Source: Rickettsiales bacterium (GTDB lineage Bacteria; Pseudomonadota; Alphaproteobacteria; Rickettsiales; UBA3002). Taken from it: a stretch of 10,874 nucleotides of DNA. Shown in pieces: positions 6,112 to 10,874 of the stretch (its first letter is position 1; the number at the start of each line of letters is the position of its first letter). Under the pieces are notes generated by a model that was not told the DNA's origin, ran no database searches, and was given only the letters and a program-made list of their open reading frames with translations. Position numbers and translations under genes: made by a program. Where the stretch lies: NCBI GenBank assembly GCA_947441895.1, contig CANEUT010000044.1, positions 1-10,874 on the forward strand. The letters are read 5' to 3'.

Positions 6112-6621
6112 CTAACGCCCCTTGTCGCTGCCGCGGCTTTGACCCTGCTGCAGGTTGGGTGCGTTGTTTGAAAGCCCACCCAAATCGCGCTTATCGGTCA
6201 TTTGCGTCAGCACGCCTTTGGCGGCGAGTTCCTGACCAATGTTCTTCACCACCGATTCCAGCCCCGGCGCGGCCATAAACGCCACACGAATTTTGCGCAG
6301 TGTTTCTTCGCTCATAATCCATGCCAGCCACTGCATGAACACATTGCGCTGACGGCCCGCCTCTTGACGTTTTTGCGCTTCCAGATGTTTGTTGAGTTCC
6401 TGCTCTTTTTCACTGGCGAGCGAGCGCAGAAGTTCGCGGATTTTTTCGACGATCGCCACGCGCACTTGCTCGGTTGCGCCGTCCAGCAATTCAGCGAGCA
6501 ACATATCGCAATTTTCTTCCTCGGCGGCCATGGCGTCAATCAACGCCTGAATCTCGTCCATTTTGTCGCGCAAAACGGCTTCGATATCCTCGGTCTTTTT
6601 CGGATGTGTAAGCAGGTGCAT
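6112..6621 (-). CDS. Hypothetical helical, coiled-coil-prone protein
   Basis: This is a 169-residue soluble protein. Residues 8-92 are almost entirely helix-forming and highly charged (DIEAVLRDKMDEIQALIDAM, then VRVAIVEKIRELLRSLASEK and ELNKHLEAQKRQEAGRQR), consistent with a coiled coil or helical bundle. A more hydrophobic part follows (NVFMQWLAWIMSEETLRKIRVAFM), and the tail after about 143 is polar and disordered (rich in N, Q, G, S). I recognise no family. The start at 6621 has no Shine-Dalgarno sequence, but an extended -10 lies six bases upstream. An internal Met21 has no ribosome binding site either. It is convergent with the gene at 5719. It is separated from rpsD by a terminator, so it is probably its own unit. 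Confidence 0.75.
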   Translation of the reverse strand: MHLLTHPKKTEDIEAVLRDKMDEIQALIDAMAAEEENCDMLLAELLDGATEQVRVAIVEKIRELLRSLASEKEQELNKHLEAQKRQEAGRQRNVFMQWLAWIMSEETLRKIRVAFMAAPGLESVVKNIGQELAAKGVLTQMTDKRDLGGLSNNAPNLQQGQSRGSDKGR

Positions 6622-6627
6622 CGCTTG

Positions 6628-6636
6628 ATTCTAGCA
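6628..6636 (-). promoter_or_regulatory. Extended -10 TGCTAGAAT implying a leaderless transcript
   Basis: On the minus strand TG-C-TAGAAT is followed by six bases (CAAGCG) and then the ATG at 6621. The start of transcription would therefore coincide with the start codon. The would-be -35 region falls inside the repeat at 6642-6668. Confidence 0.5.
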
Positions 6637-6641
6637 CATTC

Positions 6642-6710
6642 TGTCATTCTGAGCGACAGCGAAGAATCAACGCTTGCAAAATCAGATCCTTCGCGTTGCT
6701 CAGGATGACA
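6642..6710. repeat. Full TGTCATTCTGAGCG...CAGGATGACA palindromic repeat
   Basis: The left arm (6642-6668, identical to 81-107) and right arm (6685-6710, reading GATCCTTCGCGTTGCTCAGG and ending ATGACA) form an imperfect inverted repeat of about 26 bases around a 16-base centre. A more distant element with the same TGTCA...TGACA ends lies at 10680-10751. Confidence 0.85.
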
Positions 6711-6714
6711 CACC

Positions 6715-6743
6715 AAAAAAGGGCAGCGTGACGCTGCCCTTTT
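6715..6743 (-). terminator. Bidirectional intrinsic terminator downstream of rpsD
   Basis: GGGCAGCG (6721-6728) and CGCTGCCC (6732-6739) form a perfect 8-bp stem with loop TGA. It has six A on the left (6715-6720) and four T on the right (6740-6743). Read on the minus strand it ends rpsD transcription with six T; on the plus strand it could also stop transcripts. Confidence 0.9.
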
Positions 6744-6811
6744 CGATTAGTTTCCCTGTTCGGGAAGTGTTTATGGTTAGCAAGTGTACGAATCCAGCCA
6801 CTTGATTTCAC
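6744..6811 (-). other. Small hairpins in the rpsD 3' region
   Basis: Between the terminator and the long hairpin are two short stems: TTCCC (6752-6756) with GGGAA (6762-6766), and CAAGTG (6781-6786) with CACTTG (6799-6804). With the flanking structures, nearly all of the 200 bases after rpsD can fold. No gene is seen here. Confidence 0.45.
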
Positions 6812-6934
6812 AAAAACGTGTTTATGCGCGGCAGATACTAGGAGTTCGAGGATAAGGAGCGCAGCGTACAATAAAAGTACGTGAGCACCGCAAGCCGATG
6901 AACGACACAGTAGCTGCCTGCAGAAACCGTTTTT
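6812..6934 (-). other. 123-nt imperfect long hairpin starting at the rpsD stop codon
   Basis: Successive blocks on the left arm pair in reverse order with blocks on the right arm. They are AAAAAC (6812-6817) with GTTTTT (6929-6934), GTTT (6820) with AAAC (6924), GC (6826) with GC (6920), GGCAG (6830) with CTGCC (6914), TACT (6836) with AGTA (6909), GTTC (6844) with GAAC (6900), GG (6850) with CC (6895), GGAGC (6856) with GCACC (6885, one A/A mismatch), and CGTAC (6865) with GTACG (6877). The loop is AATAAAA. Small internal loops separate the stems. It reads almost symmetrically on either strand. On the minus strand, it begins inside the rpsD stop codon and ends in five T. It could be a structured 3' UTR, a processed RNA or an inserted palindromic repeat. 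Confidence 0.65.
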
Positions 6935-7553
6935 AGCGGCTGTAGAATTCGACCACCAGGTTTGGTTCCATCTTCACTGGATAGGGCACATCACCCAGCT
7001 TCGGCGTACGCACGAAGGTGGCTTTCAGCGCTTTATCATCCATGTCGATATAGTCAGGCACGTCGCGCTCGGGCGATTGTACGGCTTCGAGCACGATGGC
7101 GAGTTCTTTCGAACGGTCGCGCAGTTCAATCACATCGCCTTCGCTGACGCGGTAGCTGGCAATGTTCACGCGCTTACCGTTCACTTTCACGTGACCGTGG
7201 TTCACGAACTGACGGGCAGCGAACACCGTTGGCACCACGCACATACGGTAGATCACCGCATCGAGGCGTGCTTCCAGCAGACCGATCAGGTTCTCGGACG
7301 TATCGCCTTTCAGACGAATCGCTTCAGCATACAGTTTCGAGAATTGCTTCTCGGTGATGTTGCCATAATAAGCTTTAAGTTTTTGTTTGGCGCGCAGTTG
7401 CTGACCATAGTCTGACAGCTTGCGCTTGGCGTTTGCGTTGCCGTGTTGGCCTGGGCCATACGAGCGACGGTTAATGGGATCCTTAGCGCGACCCCAGAGG
7501 TTCTCACCAATACGGCGGGAAATTTTGTACTTTACGGCATGACGTTTCGACAT
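6933..7553 (-). CDS. rpsD: 30S ribosomal protein S4
   Basis: This 206-residue protein is the full length for bacterial S4, a primary 16S rRNA-binding protein needed to start 30S assembly. It opens MSKRHAVKYKISRRIGENLWG, a zinc-free, alphaproteobacterial-type N-terminus, followed by the S4 core (RRSYGPGQHG, KLKAYYGNITEKQF). The S4 RNA-binding domain is near residues 95-160 (LEARLDAVIYRM, FAARQFVNHGHVKVNGKRVN, YRVSEGDVIELRDRS), and the C-terminal end is PNLVVEFYSR. The ribosome binding site AAGGAG lies seven bases before the ATG. It stands alone here and not in the alpha operon (rpsM-rpsK-rpoA), which is normal for alphaproteobacteria. S4 represses its own translation in some bacteria; no matching structure is obvious in the leader. 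It is followed by a long hairpin and a terminator. Confidence 0.98.
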   Translation of the reverse strand: MSKRHAVKYKISRRIGENLWGRAKDPINRRSYGPGQHGNANAKRKLSDYGQQLRAKQKLKAYYGNITEKQFSKLYAEAIRLKGDTSENLIGLLEARLDAVIYRMCVVPTVFAARQFVNHGHVKVNGKRVNIASYRVSEGDVIELRDRSKELAIVLEAVQSPERDVPDYIDMDDKALKATFVRTPKLGDVPYPVKMEPNLVVEFYSR

Positions 7554-7681
7554 GACCTACTCCTTTTCAACGTTAATAGCGTCGCTTGGCAGTTTTCGCT
7601 GCGGCGCCGCTATAAAGACCTATCCTCAGTTTGTTGTTTATCTTGTTTGCCCCCTGCTCGCGCTCCTGCGCTCCCATTGGG
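7554..7681 (-). other. rpsD upstream region, no clear promoter
   Basis: This contains the rpsD ribosome binding site (AAGGAG on the minus strand, near 7561-7566) and a 10-bp GCGGCGCCGC palindrome at 7601-7610 that could form a leader hairpin. On the minus strand TTTATA (7611-7616) is a possible -10 with no good -35. Otherwise I see no gene or recognisable signal. Confidence 0.4.
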
Positions 7682-7726
7682 GCGCCGCTTCGCGGGCTGA
7701 TGGCTCGCTCGGCCTCCTGGCCTCGC
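7682..7726. repeat. 45-bp repeat, copy 1, with a CCGC-TTC-GCGG hairpin
   Basis: This matches 10531-10575 at 43 of 45 positions in the same orientation. The two differences (G7687/A10536 and C7693/T10542) are the two bases of one pair in the hairpin CCGC-TTC-GCGG (7685-7695). Copy 2 is CCAC-TTC-GTGG, so pairing is kept. The right part contains GGCC-TCCT-GGCC. On the minus strand its translation gives the peptide RPGGRASHQP in spurious ORFs. Confidence 0.9.
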
Positions 7727-7866
7727 ACAAGTAACCAACGATAAACCTTTCGGACGAGGAGGATATGCGCTCGGCCCCAAAAGGGATGGGGAACATAGCG
7801 TTGAAGCTTTGAGAGTCAAGGGATTTTCTTCGATTATGGGGGGCGTCACGCCCCCGTCTGTCGGCT

Positions 7867-7914
7867 CCCCTCGTTCGGCCTTATGGCCTCCGGCTCGGCT
7901 TGCGCCTACGCACC
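7867..7914. repeat. CCCCTCGTTCGGCC...GGCTCG repeat, copy 1
   Basis: Positions 7867-7897 match 9322-9351 except for the hairpin loop: GGCC-TTAT-GGCC here, GGCC-TTC-GGCC there. The following block GGCTTGCGCCTACGCAC (7898-7914) is nearly the reverse complement of 9404-9420. The elements are therefore built from exchangeable modules. Confidence 0.8.
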
Positions 7915-7941
7915 AACCCTACAAACGGCTTAATAATCAGC

Positions 7942-7957
7942 GCGTAGCCTTCCATGG
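7942..7957. repeat. GCGTAGCCTTCCATGG block, copy 2
   Basis: These sixteen bases are identical to 805-820 in the same orientation; the sequence beyond diverges. Confidence 0.75.
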
Positions 7958-7985
7958 TAAGGCGCGAAGCGTGAAAAATCAAAGA

Positions 7986-8603
7986 TTACAATGAAGCAGC
8001 CGTTTGCGGAGTAACAGCAGCCGACTCGCGTTTGGCGGCAATGGCCTCGGCAAAGCCCGTTTGGCCCGGGCCACTTTGTTTCATGCGGGCTTCCATCTGG
8101 GCATATTCTTCGGGGGTAATGGCGGGTCCACAGGCTTGTTGCCCACCAGCTGCGGCTTGCGCCATTAATTCTTGTTGGGTTTGGTCTGCCGCGCGGTCGC
8201 GCGTGCCGTTGGCCACCACCAATGCCGTACCAGCGCCTGCAATAGCAAGCGTTGGAATTTTATGCTTCCAGGCCAGCTTCGCCGTTCCCGTAGCAAGCTT
8301 TCCAATGCCAATAAAGGGTTGCGCAATCATCCAACCAGCACCTTTGCCCGCTTCTTTTGCAACCACAAACGATGCCCACCCTGCACCTTTGCCAATCCAT
8401 CCCATGACACGAAATGGTGCTTTCGCAAGATCACTAATGGGAGCGAAAAGGTACTTCGCAGAATCCCCCACATTCATGGTAGGTTTAATGTGAAGCGCCG
8501 ACCAAGTATTTGCAGTATCTTTCAAAAAACCCCCCGACCACTTGGTCGTTTTCGCAGCGATCTGCTCGACGGTTTTTACTGTTTGTGCGGATGGAACGGC
8601 CAT
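7986..8603 (-). CDS. Hypothetical membrane-associated protein, glycine/lysine/tryptophan motif
   Basis: This is a 205-residue protein with no recognised family. Residues 20-110 are amphipathic and contain a repeated GKGAGW (71-76 and 86-91, 15 residues apart) followed by GIGKLATGTAKLAWKHK; these G/K/W helices could lie on or cross a membrane. A clearer hydrophobic segment is 116-131 (IPTLAIAGAGTALVVA). The end from about 135 is polar (QTQQELMAQAAAGGQQACGP, then PEEYAQMEARMKQ) with one cysteine. GGGTAAG precedes the ATG. It begins 24 bases after the upstream gene's stop, so the two are almost certainly one operon. Shared features with that gene and the one at 10418 (small residues, a Q/A-rich or polar C-terminus) suggest a common job. 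Confidence 0.8.
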   Translation of the reverse strand: MAVPSAQTVKTVEQIAAKTTKWSGGFLKDTANTWSALHIKPTMNVGDSAKYLFAPISDLAKAPFRVMGWIGKGAGWASFVVAKEAGKGAGWMIAQPFIGIGKLATGTAKLAWKHKIPTLAIAGAGTALVVANGTRDRAADQTQQELMAQAAAGGQQACGPAITPEEYAQMEARMKQSGPGQTGFAEAIAAKRESAAVTPQTAASL

Positions 8604-8627
8604 AATTTTACTTACCCTTGTAATCCT

Positions 8628-9197
8628 TTATGCGCGTTGCAGCTGTTGACCGGCGGCCACGCCTTCATATTCAGCGGCGCTGATTCTGCCGCCCGCCATG
8701 TTCATGGCGCTGCCTTGTGCCGGAAAGTTATATTGGTTGGCAGGCGCTGGTGCAAAACCTTGAGCGGACGCTTGCTGCATGGTAATTGCCTGCTGCATTT
8801 CCATGGCAGCGGCACGTTCGTTGTTCACCCGGTTCGATGCTTTGGCATGGCCACCAAAGCCACCCGCCACCGCACCCAGACCAGCTGGAATGGCGACAGT
8901 GCCCAAACCTACCATTGCACCCAGCACGCCACCAATAACCAGATGATTAGAAATAATGCCAAGAATTCCACTGCCTGAAACACCGGCAGCTCCAAATGAT
9001 CCAATCAGCCCTGCAAGGCCTGCTGGCGAAGTAACCAAGGCAGCAATTGCTATACCTAAAAGTGCGGCGCCACCAATCCAAAGCAATCCGGTCATCAACC
9101 CGCCCTTAAGGGCACCACCCGCCGTGCCGGCGGCCTTCGTGGCAAACTCGCTGCCCGCGGTGTGGTTAATGGGTGTTACTGCTTCATCCTGTCTCAT
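8628..9197 (-). CDS. Hypothetical glycine-zipper membrane protein
   Basis: This is a 189-residue protein. After a polar N-terminus (1-28), residues 29-115 are nearly continuous small and hydrophobic residues that could form three membrane helices: about 33-55 (GLMTGLLWIGGAALLGIAIA), 58-82 and 86-115. The last has glycine-zipper spacing (GGVLGAMVGLGTVAIPAGLG, AVAGGFGG). Then comes a basic, polar region (KASNRVNNERAA) and a Q/M/A-rich tail. It resembles the protein at 10418, which has the same GGxxGAMxG...GG layout followed by charged helices; the two may be distant paralogues. AAGGGG lies seven bases upstream of the ATG. It is the first gene of an operon with the 205-residue protein. I recognise no named family. 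Glycine-zipper proteins occur in envelope, secretion-system and toxin settings, so function is open. Confidence 0.82.
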   Translation of the reverse strand: MRQDEAVTPINHTAGSEFATKAAGTAGGALKGGLMTGLLWIGGAALLGIAIAALVTSPAGLAGLIGSFGAAGVSGSGILGIISNHLVIGGVLGAMVGLGTVAIPAGLGAVAGGFGGHAKASNRVNNERAAAMEMQQAITMQQASAQGFAPAPANQYNFPAQGSAMNMAGGRISAAEYEGVAAGQQLQRA

Positions 9198-9234
9198 ACT
9201 TTATCCCCTTCAATGGGCTTTATTAACTATGCCC

Positions 9235-9243
9235 AGAATACCA
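9235..9243 (-). promoter_or_regulatory. Weak extended -10 for the 189-residue gene
   Basis: On the minus strand TG-G-TATTCT is an extended -10, giving a start near 9228 and a leader of about 30 bases. No good -35 is present. Confidence 0.3.
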
Positions 9244-9304
9244 CAGTTTAGAGTGCATAAAAGTGAAGCTTTTGTGACAGTTTCTGTTGGCGGAGAAGCC
9301 GCGA

Positions 9305-9351
9305 TGGGGCAAGCCCCCATACCCCTCGTTCGGCCTTCGGCCTCCGGCTCG
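9305..9351. repeat. GGGGC hairpin plus CCCCTCGTTCGGCC repeat, copy 2
   Basis: TGGGGC-AA-GCCCCCA (9305-9318) is a compact hairpin. It is followed by positions 9322-9351, a copy of 7867-7897 with a one-base-shorter hairpin loop. Confidence 0.75.
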
Positions 9352-9402
9352 CGCCATAAAGCGCTACGCGCGCTCTTTTATTATTCAACAGCTTGAAGCA
9401 TC

Positions 9403-9472
9403 AGTGCGTAGGCGTAAGCCGAGCCGCGTTAGCGCGGGGGTCAGCGTAGTGTAGGGGACTGAGGTCCCCTAC
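9403..9472. repeat. Mosaic repeat with terminal hairpin GTAGGGGAC / GTCCCCTAC
   Basis: The block order TGCGTAG, GAGCC, GGGGGTCAGCG parallels 804-856. The right end is a 9-bp perfect hairpin (9451-9459 and 9464-9472, loop TGAG) followed by TAATAAAA. As in the 803 copy, the element ends in a GC-rich hairpin, but the hairpin sequence is different. Confidence 0.7.
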
Positions 9473-9491
9473 TAATAAAACTAGGGAGGCA

Positions 9492-9672
9492 CGGGGGCAT
9501 AATAAGCGTGCGGCCACGATACCGCAGTTAAACTTCAAACTATATCCGCAGGCTATTGTGCACCCGGTGCCGGGATAGTCTCAGTGCTAGCGGGTGCACA
9601 TTAAAATTGCAGGCGCGTCTGGGGAAAATGCAAGCTATGCAGACTGCAATTTTATTATGCCCCCGCTAGCAC
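9492..9672. other. Nested inverted-repeat element, possible structured RNA or small mobile element
   Basis: The outer ends are a 14-bp perfect inverted repeat: CGGGGGCATAATAA (9492-9505) and TTATTATGCCCCCG (9652-9665). Inside are two more. TGTGCACCCG (9557-9566) pairs with CGGGTGCACA (9591-9600). TAAAATTGCA (9602-9611) plus GTCT (9617-9620) pairs with AGAC (9641-9644) plus TGCAATTTTA (9645-9654). A competing 11-bp pairing joins GTGCTAGCGGG (9584-9594) to CCCGCTAGCAC (9662-9672); forming it would break both the outer stem and the first inner stem. There is no convincing ORF, T-loop or anticodon arm. The 582-bp gap 9198-9779 holds only this, the neighbouring repeats, and no gene I can support. 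Confidence 0.6.
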
Positions 9673-9685
9673 AAAATCAAAATCT

Positions 9686-9719
9686 CTGCCGCCCGTTAGG
9701 GCCGCCCCAAGGGCGGCAG
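9686..9719. repeat. CTGCCGCCC / GGGCGGCAG hairpin with alternative pairing
   Basis: GGGCGGCAG (9711-9719) can pair with CTGCCGCCC (9686-9694), or its first seven bases can pair with GCCGCCC (9701-9707). No T-tract follows, so this is not a standard terminator. Confidence 0.55.
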
Positions 9720-9731
9720 CTTCGACTTATC

Positions 9732-9774
9732 CACTTCAAAGTACACTGAGGCGAAGCCGAGGGACTTTGAAGTG
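9732..9774. repeat. Palindromic repeat, copy 2 (CACTTCAAAGT ... ACTTTGAAGTG)
   Basis: This is an 11-bp perfect inverted repeat (9732-9742 and 9764-9774), in inverted orientation to copy 1 at 679-719. It ends five bases from the stop codon of the 9780 gene. The outer arms carry a compensatory T-A to C-G change relative to copy 1. GACT (9724-9727) and AGTC (9775-9778) could extend the stem beyond a small bulge. Confidence 0.85.
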
Positions 9775-9779
9775 AGTCG

Positions 9780-10418
9780 CTAAAACCCCTGCCCCTGTCC
9801 CTGTCCGCTACTGCCCTTCACATGGTCTTGCCAATAGGTGCGGTTATCACGGCTATTTTCCATCTGAATTTGGCGAATACGATCCGTAATGTAATTATTC
9901 CGATCCTGATGCGCTTCGCGGTAATCGTCTAAATCGGGACCATCGGCCGCCCGGTAGATTTTTTTGGCTTTCTGTTTTTCCAGTAAATCTTCGGCATATT
10001 TTTCGCCGCGATGTTGACGCCCGACGCCCTTGACACCCCCCGTAGCAAATCCAACAAGCGCGCCCAATGTTGCGCCAAGCATGGCACCACCAACCCCACC
10101 ATAGAAGCCAGCGGCCAGCACATTGGTTGCCATCATGGCAGGCAGCAGTGCCGGTGCCAAAAAGGCAAGCGCAACGCATGCAATGGCGCCAAATAACATG
10201 CCTTTGCGCGCACCCGTTGAAATGCCATTAAGCGTGTGGGTTACCGTGCCGCTGATGAATCCCCACGCATAGCGGAAGGGGCGCATGGGGTCGAACCCCG
10301 CCTTAGCGCCGGTGGCAGCAATGGGGTCAGCCGGCTTGCTCACCGACTTTGGGGTTGGCGGTGGCGGTGGTGGCGCAGCCTCGGCATCGGCTGGTTTTTT
10401 ATCGTCTGGTACGTACAT
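9780..10418 (-). CDS. Hypothetical glycine-zipper membrane protein with proline-rich N-terminus
   Basis: This is a 212-residue protein. Residues 5-32 are rich in K, D, A and P with a run of seven prolines at 16-22 (low complexity, probably flexible and cytoplasmic). Two membrane helices are likely at about 73-96 (MLFGAIACVALAFLAPALL) and 100-128 (LAAGFYGGVGGAMLGATLG, then ALVGFATGG), the second with glycine-zipper spacing. From about 130 the protein is charged and helical (GEKYAEDLLEKQKAKKIYRA, then DYREAHQDRNNYITDRIRQI) and ends in G/Q repeats (GQGQGQGF). I recognise no family; it resembles the 189-residue protein at 9197. The start at 10418 is chosen because AGGA lies upstream and a perfect TATAAT at 10443-10438 rules out the in-frame ATG at 10463. 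A palindromic repeat follows directly after the stop. Confidence 0.82.
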   Translation of the reverse strand: MYVPDDKKPADAEAAPPPPPPTPKSVSKPADPIAATGAKAGFDPMRPFRYAWGFISGTVTHTLNGISTGARKGMLFGAIACVALAFLAPALLPAMMATNVLAAGFYGGVGGAMLGATLGALVGFATGGVKGVGRQHRGEKYAEDLLEKQKAKKIYRAADGPDLDDYREAHQDRNNYITDRIRQIQMENSRDNRTYWQDHVKGSSGQGQGQGF

Positions 10419-10437
10419 AAAATGATCCTGAGCGTTG

Positions 10438-10443
10438 ATTATA
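10438..10443 (-). promoter_or_regulatory. Perfect -10 TATAAT for the 212-residue gene
   Basis: On the minus strand TATAAT lies 19 bases before the ATG at 10418, giving a start near 10431 and a very short leader that still contains the AGGA ribosome binding site. No good -35 is seen at 16-18 bases. Confidence 0.55.
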
Positions 10444-10530
10444 GCCCAGATTGCTGACGCCATTTATGAATATTGCGTGACGATTGTATTGTTTTTTGCG
10501 CCCAGCGATTCCTCCTGAAATCACTATGGC

Positions 10531-10575
10531 GCGCCACTTCGTGGGCTGATGGCTCGCTCGGCCTCCTGGCCTCGC
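10531..10575. repeat. 45-bp repeat, copy 2, with a CCAC-TTC-GTGG hairpin
   Basis: This is a copy of 7682-7726 with two differences that are partners in the same base pair of the hairpin at 10534-10544. AAGGCTACGCGC follows at 10581-10592, another shared module of this repeat family. Confidence 0.9.
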
Positions 10576-10620
10576 CTTGAAGAAGGCTACGCGCGGACCG
10601 TTCAATCGTTTGTAAAGTTC

Positions 10621-10666
10621 CTGCGTAGCCCCAAAAGGGCGAGCCTTGGCCATCGCGGCTACGCAG
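10621..10666. repeat. Inverted repeat CTGCGTAGCC / GGCTACGCAG
   Basis: A 10-bp perfect inverted repeat (10621-10630 and 10657-10666) surrounds a 26-base centre. The arms are the same GCGTAGCC/GGCTACGC module that ends the other mosaic repeats in the window. Confidence 0.75.
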
Positions 10667-10679
10667 CAACTCTACACTC

Positions 10680-10751
10680 TGTCATGCCGCACTTGTTGCC
10701 GCATCCGCGCACTTGGCTCTGCGCAGACCCCGCAATGAATGCGGGGTGACA
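10680..10751. repeat. TGTCA...TGACA element with ACCCCGCA / TGCGGGGT hairpin
   Basis: The element is bounded by TGTCA (10680-10684) and TGACA (10747-10751), as is the 6642-6710 element. ACCCCGCA (10727-10734) and TGCGGGGT (10740-10747) form a perfect 8-bp stem with a 5-base loop. On the minus strand the hairpin follows a T-rich stretch instead of preceding one, so it is not a standard terminator for the trmJ-like gene. Confidence 0.6.
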
Positions 10752-10787
10752 AGAAAATAAAAATGGGCCCTCCAGAAGATACACGGG

Positions 10788-10874
10788 TCATTTCGTACGC
10801 AGCGCGCGAATAATGCCGCGCCAGGTGGCCACTTCCTGCGAGTTCATTTGGGCGCGGGTGAGCACGGCGCGAAT
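10788..10874 (-). CDS. trmJ: C-terminal end of a TrmJ-type tRNA 2'-O-methyltransferase (SPOUT family)
   Basis: A minus-strand frame enters from the right edge and ends at TGA (10790-10788), giving 28 residues that begin IRAVLTRAQMNSQEVATWRG and end IIRALRTK. The pattern 'lr.lltRa.l..qEv.tlrGi.ral' is the conserved C-terminal helix pair of TrmJ/TrmH group 1 RNA methyltransferases (compare the '.RLFTRARPESQELNILRGI' end of the E. coli enzyme). TrmJ 2'-O-methylates position 32 in the tRNA anticodon loop. The catalytic SPOUT domain lies outside the window, so the assignment rests on this tail alone. Confidence 0.65.
   Translation of the reverse strand: MRAVLTRAQMNSQEVATWRGIIRALRTK

Larger units (their letters stand above)
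7727..7985. other. Gene-free, repeat-rich interval
   Basis: I find no credible gene here. It holds the hairpin GGGGGCG (7839-7845) with CGCCCCC (7849-7855), the CCCCTCGTTCGGCC repeat at 7867-7914, and the GCGTAGCCTTCCATGG block at 7942-7957. No T-tract follows the GC-rich hairpin in either direction. Confidence 0.6.
10444..10787. other. Gene-free, repeat-rich interval
   Basis: Between the 212-residue gene and the trmJ-like end I see no credible gene. It holds the 45-bp repeat (10531-10575), an inverted repeat at 10621-10666, and a TGTCA...TGACA element at 10680-10751. Minus-strand open frames here are by-products of the repeats. Confidence 0.6.

Noticed and set aside
5711..6115. Alternative 134-residue frame overlapping the 5719 gene
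   Set aside because: Its composition is poor in acidic residues and it lacks a start signal; the 5719 frame fits the -10 spacing and looks more protein-like.
6644..6871. Minus-strand 75-residue ORF downstream of rpsD
   Set aside because: It runs through part of the long hairpin, the terminator and the TGTCA repeat, so it is not a plausible gene.
7610..7849. Minus-strand 79-residue ORF upstream of rpsD
   Set aside because: It is a repeat-derived peptide (RPGGRASHQP) shared with the 10531 copy; a low-complexity frame with no homologous domain.
9492..9665. tmRNA, tRNA or 6S RNA at the GGGGGC-ended element
   Set aside because: The GGGGGCATAAT end recalls a tmRNA acceptor stem, but there is no T-arm (GGTTCRAAT), no CCA end and no tag-peptide frame. 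The branched fold lacks the single long stem with central bubble of 6S RNA.
10399..10669. Minus-strand ORFs over 10399-10669
   Set aside because: They contain the RPGGRAS-type peptide produced by reading the 45-bp repeat, as does the frame over 7610-7849. They cross palindromes and the TATAAT promoter of the 212-residue gene and have no ribosome binding site.
7600..10700. CRISPR array in the repeat-rich intergenic regions
   Set aside because: Repeats are dispersed, inverted and of unequal length, with no regular spacers and no cas gene.

Overview
The window looks like a piece of an alphaproteobacterial chromosome. Three things point that way: a three-subunit-type PurL close to bolA and grxD, an alphaproteobacterial-style S4 protein, and a textbook CtrA-type site (TTAA-N7-TTAAC) in front of a small gene. 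Finer placement is a guess; the short, repeat-littered intergenic regions would fit a deep-branching lineage. No transposase, integrase, tRNA, rRNA or CRISPR array is visible.

Layout. Positions 1-76 hold the end of a plus-strand gene, possibly DNA polymerase III delta. Positions 308-672 form a self-contained unit: CtrA-like box, extended -10, ribosome binding site, a 74-residue protein of unknown function, and a strong terminator. On the minus strand, purL (4736-2517), a SAM-dependent methyltransferase (2497-1127) and bolA (1125-895) form a tight operon. Divergent from purL, a plus-strand pair encodes a membrane-anchored four-cysteine protein and the monothiol glutaredoxin GrxD. Two unknown genes then converge (5719-6105 plus, 6621-6112 minus), both apparently leaderless. 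rpsD (7553-6933, minus) follows, with a highly structured 3' region and a bidirectional terminator. The right third carries three minus-strand genes for small glycine-rich membrane proteins (8603-7986, 9197-8628, 10418-9780). The window ends in the C-terminus of a TrmJ-type RNA methyltransferase.

How the genes relate. PurL is a purine biosynthesis enzyme. BolA and CGFS glutaredoxins are known partners in [2Fe-2S] handling, and here they sit on opposite strands either side of purL, with an extra methyltransferase gene and an extra Cys-rich protein gene inserted. The three glycine-rich membrane proteins look like one functional group, but no function can be named.

The most unusual content is between the genes. 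Several palindromic repeats occur in two or more copies, and two copy pairs differ only or partly by paired, compensatory changes that keep a hairpin intact. A 123-nt imperfect hairpin starts exactly at the rpsD stop codon. A roughly 180-nt nested inverted-repeat element at 9492-9672 has two mutually exclusive pairings, suggesting a structured RNA or a small non-autonomous element.
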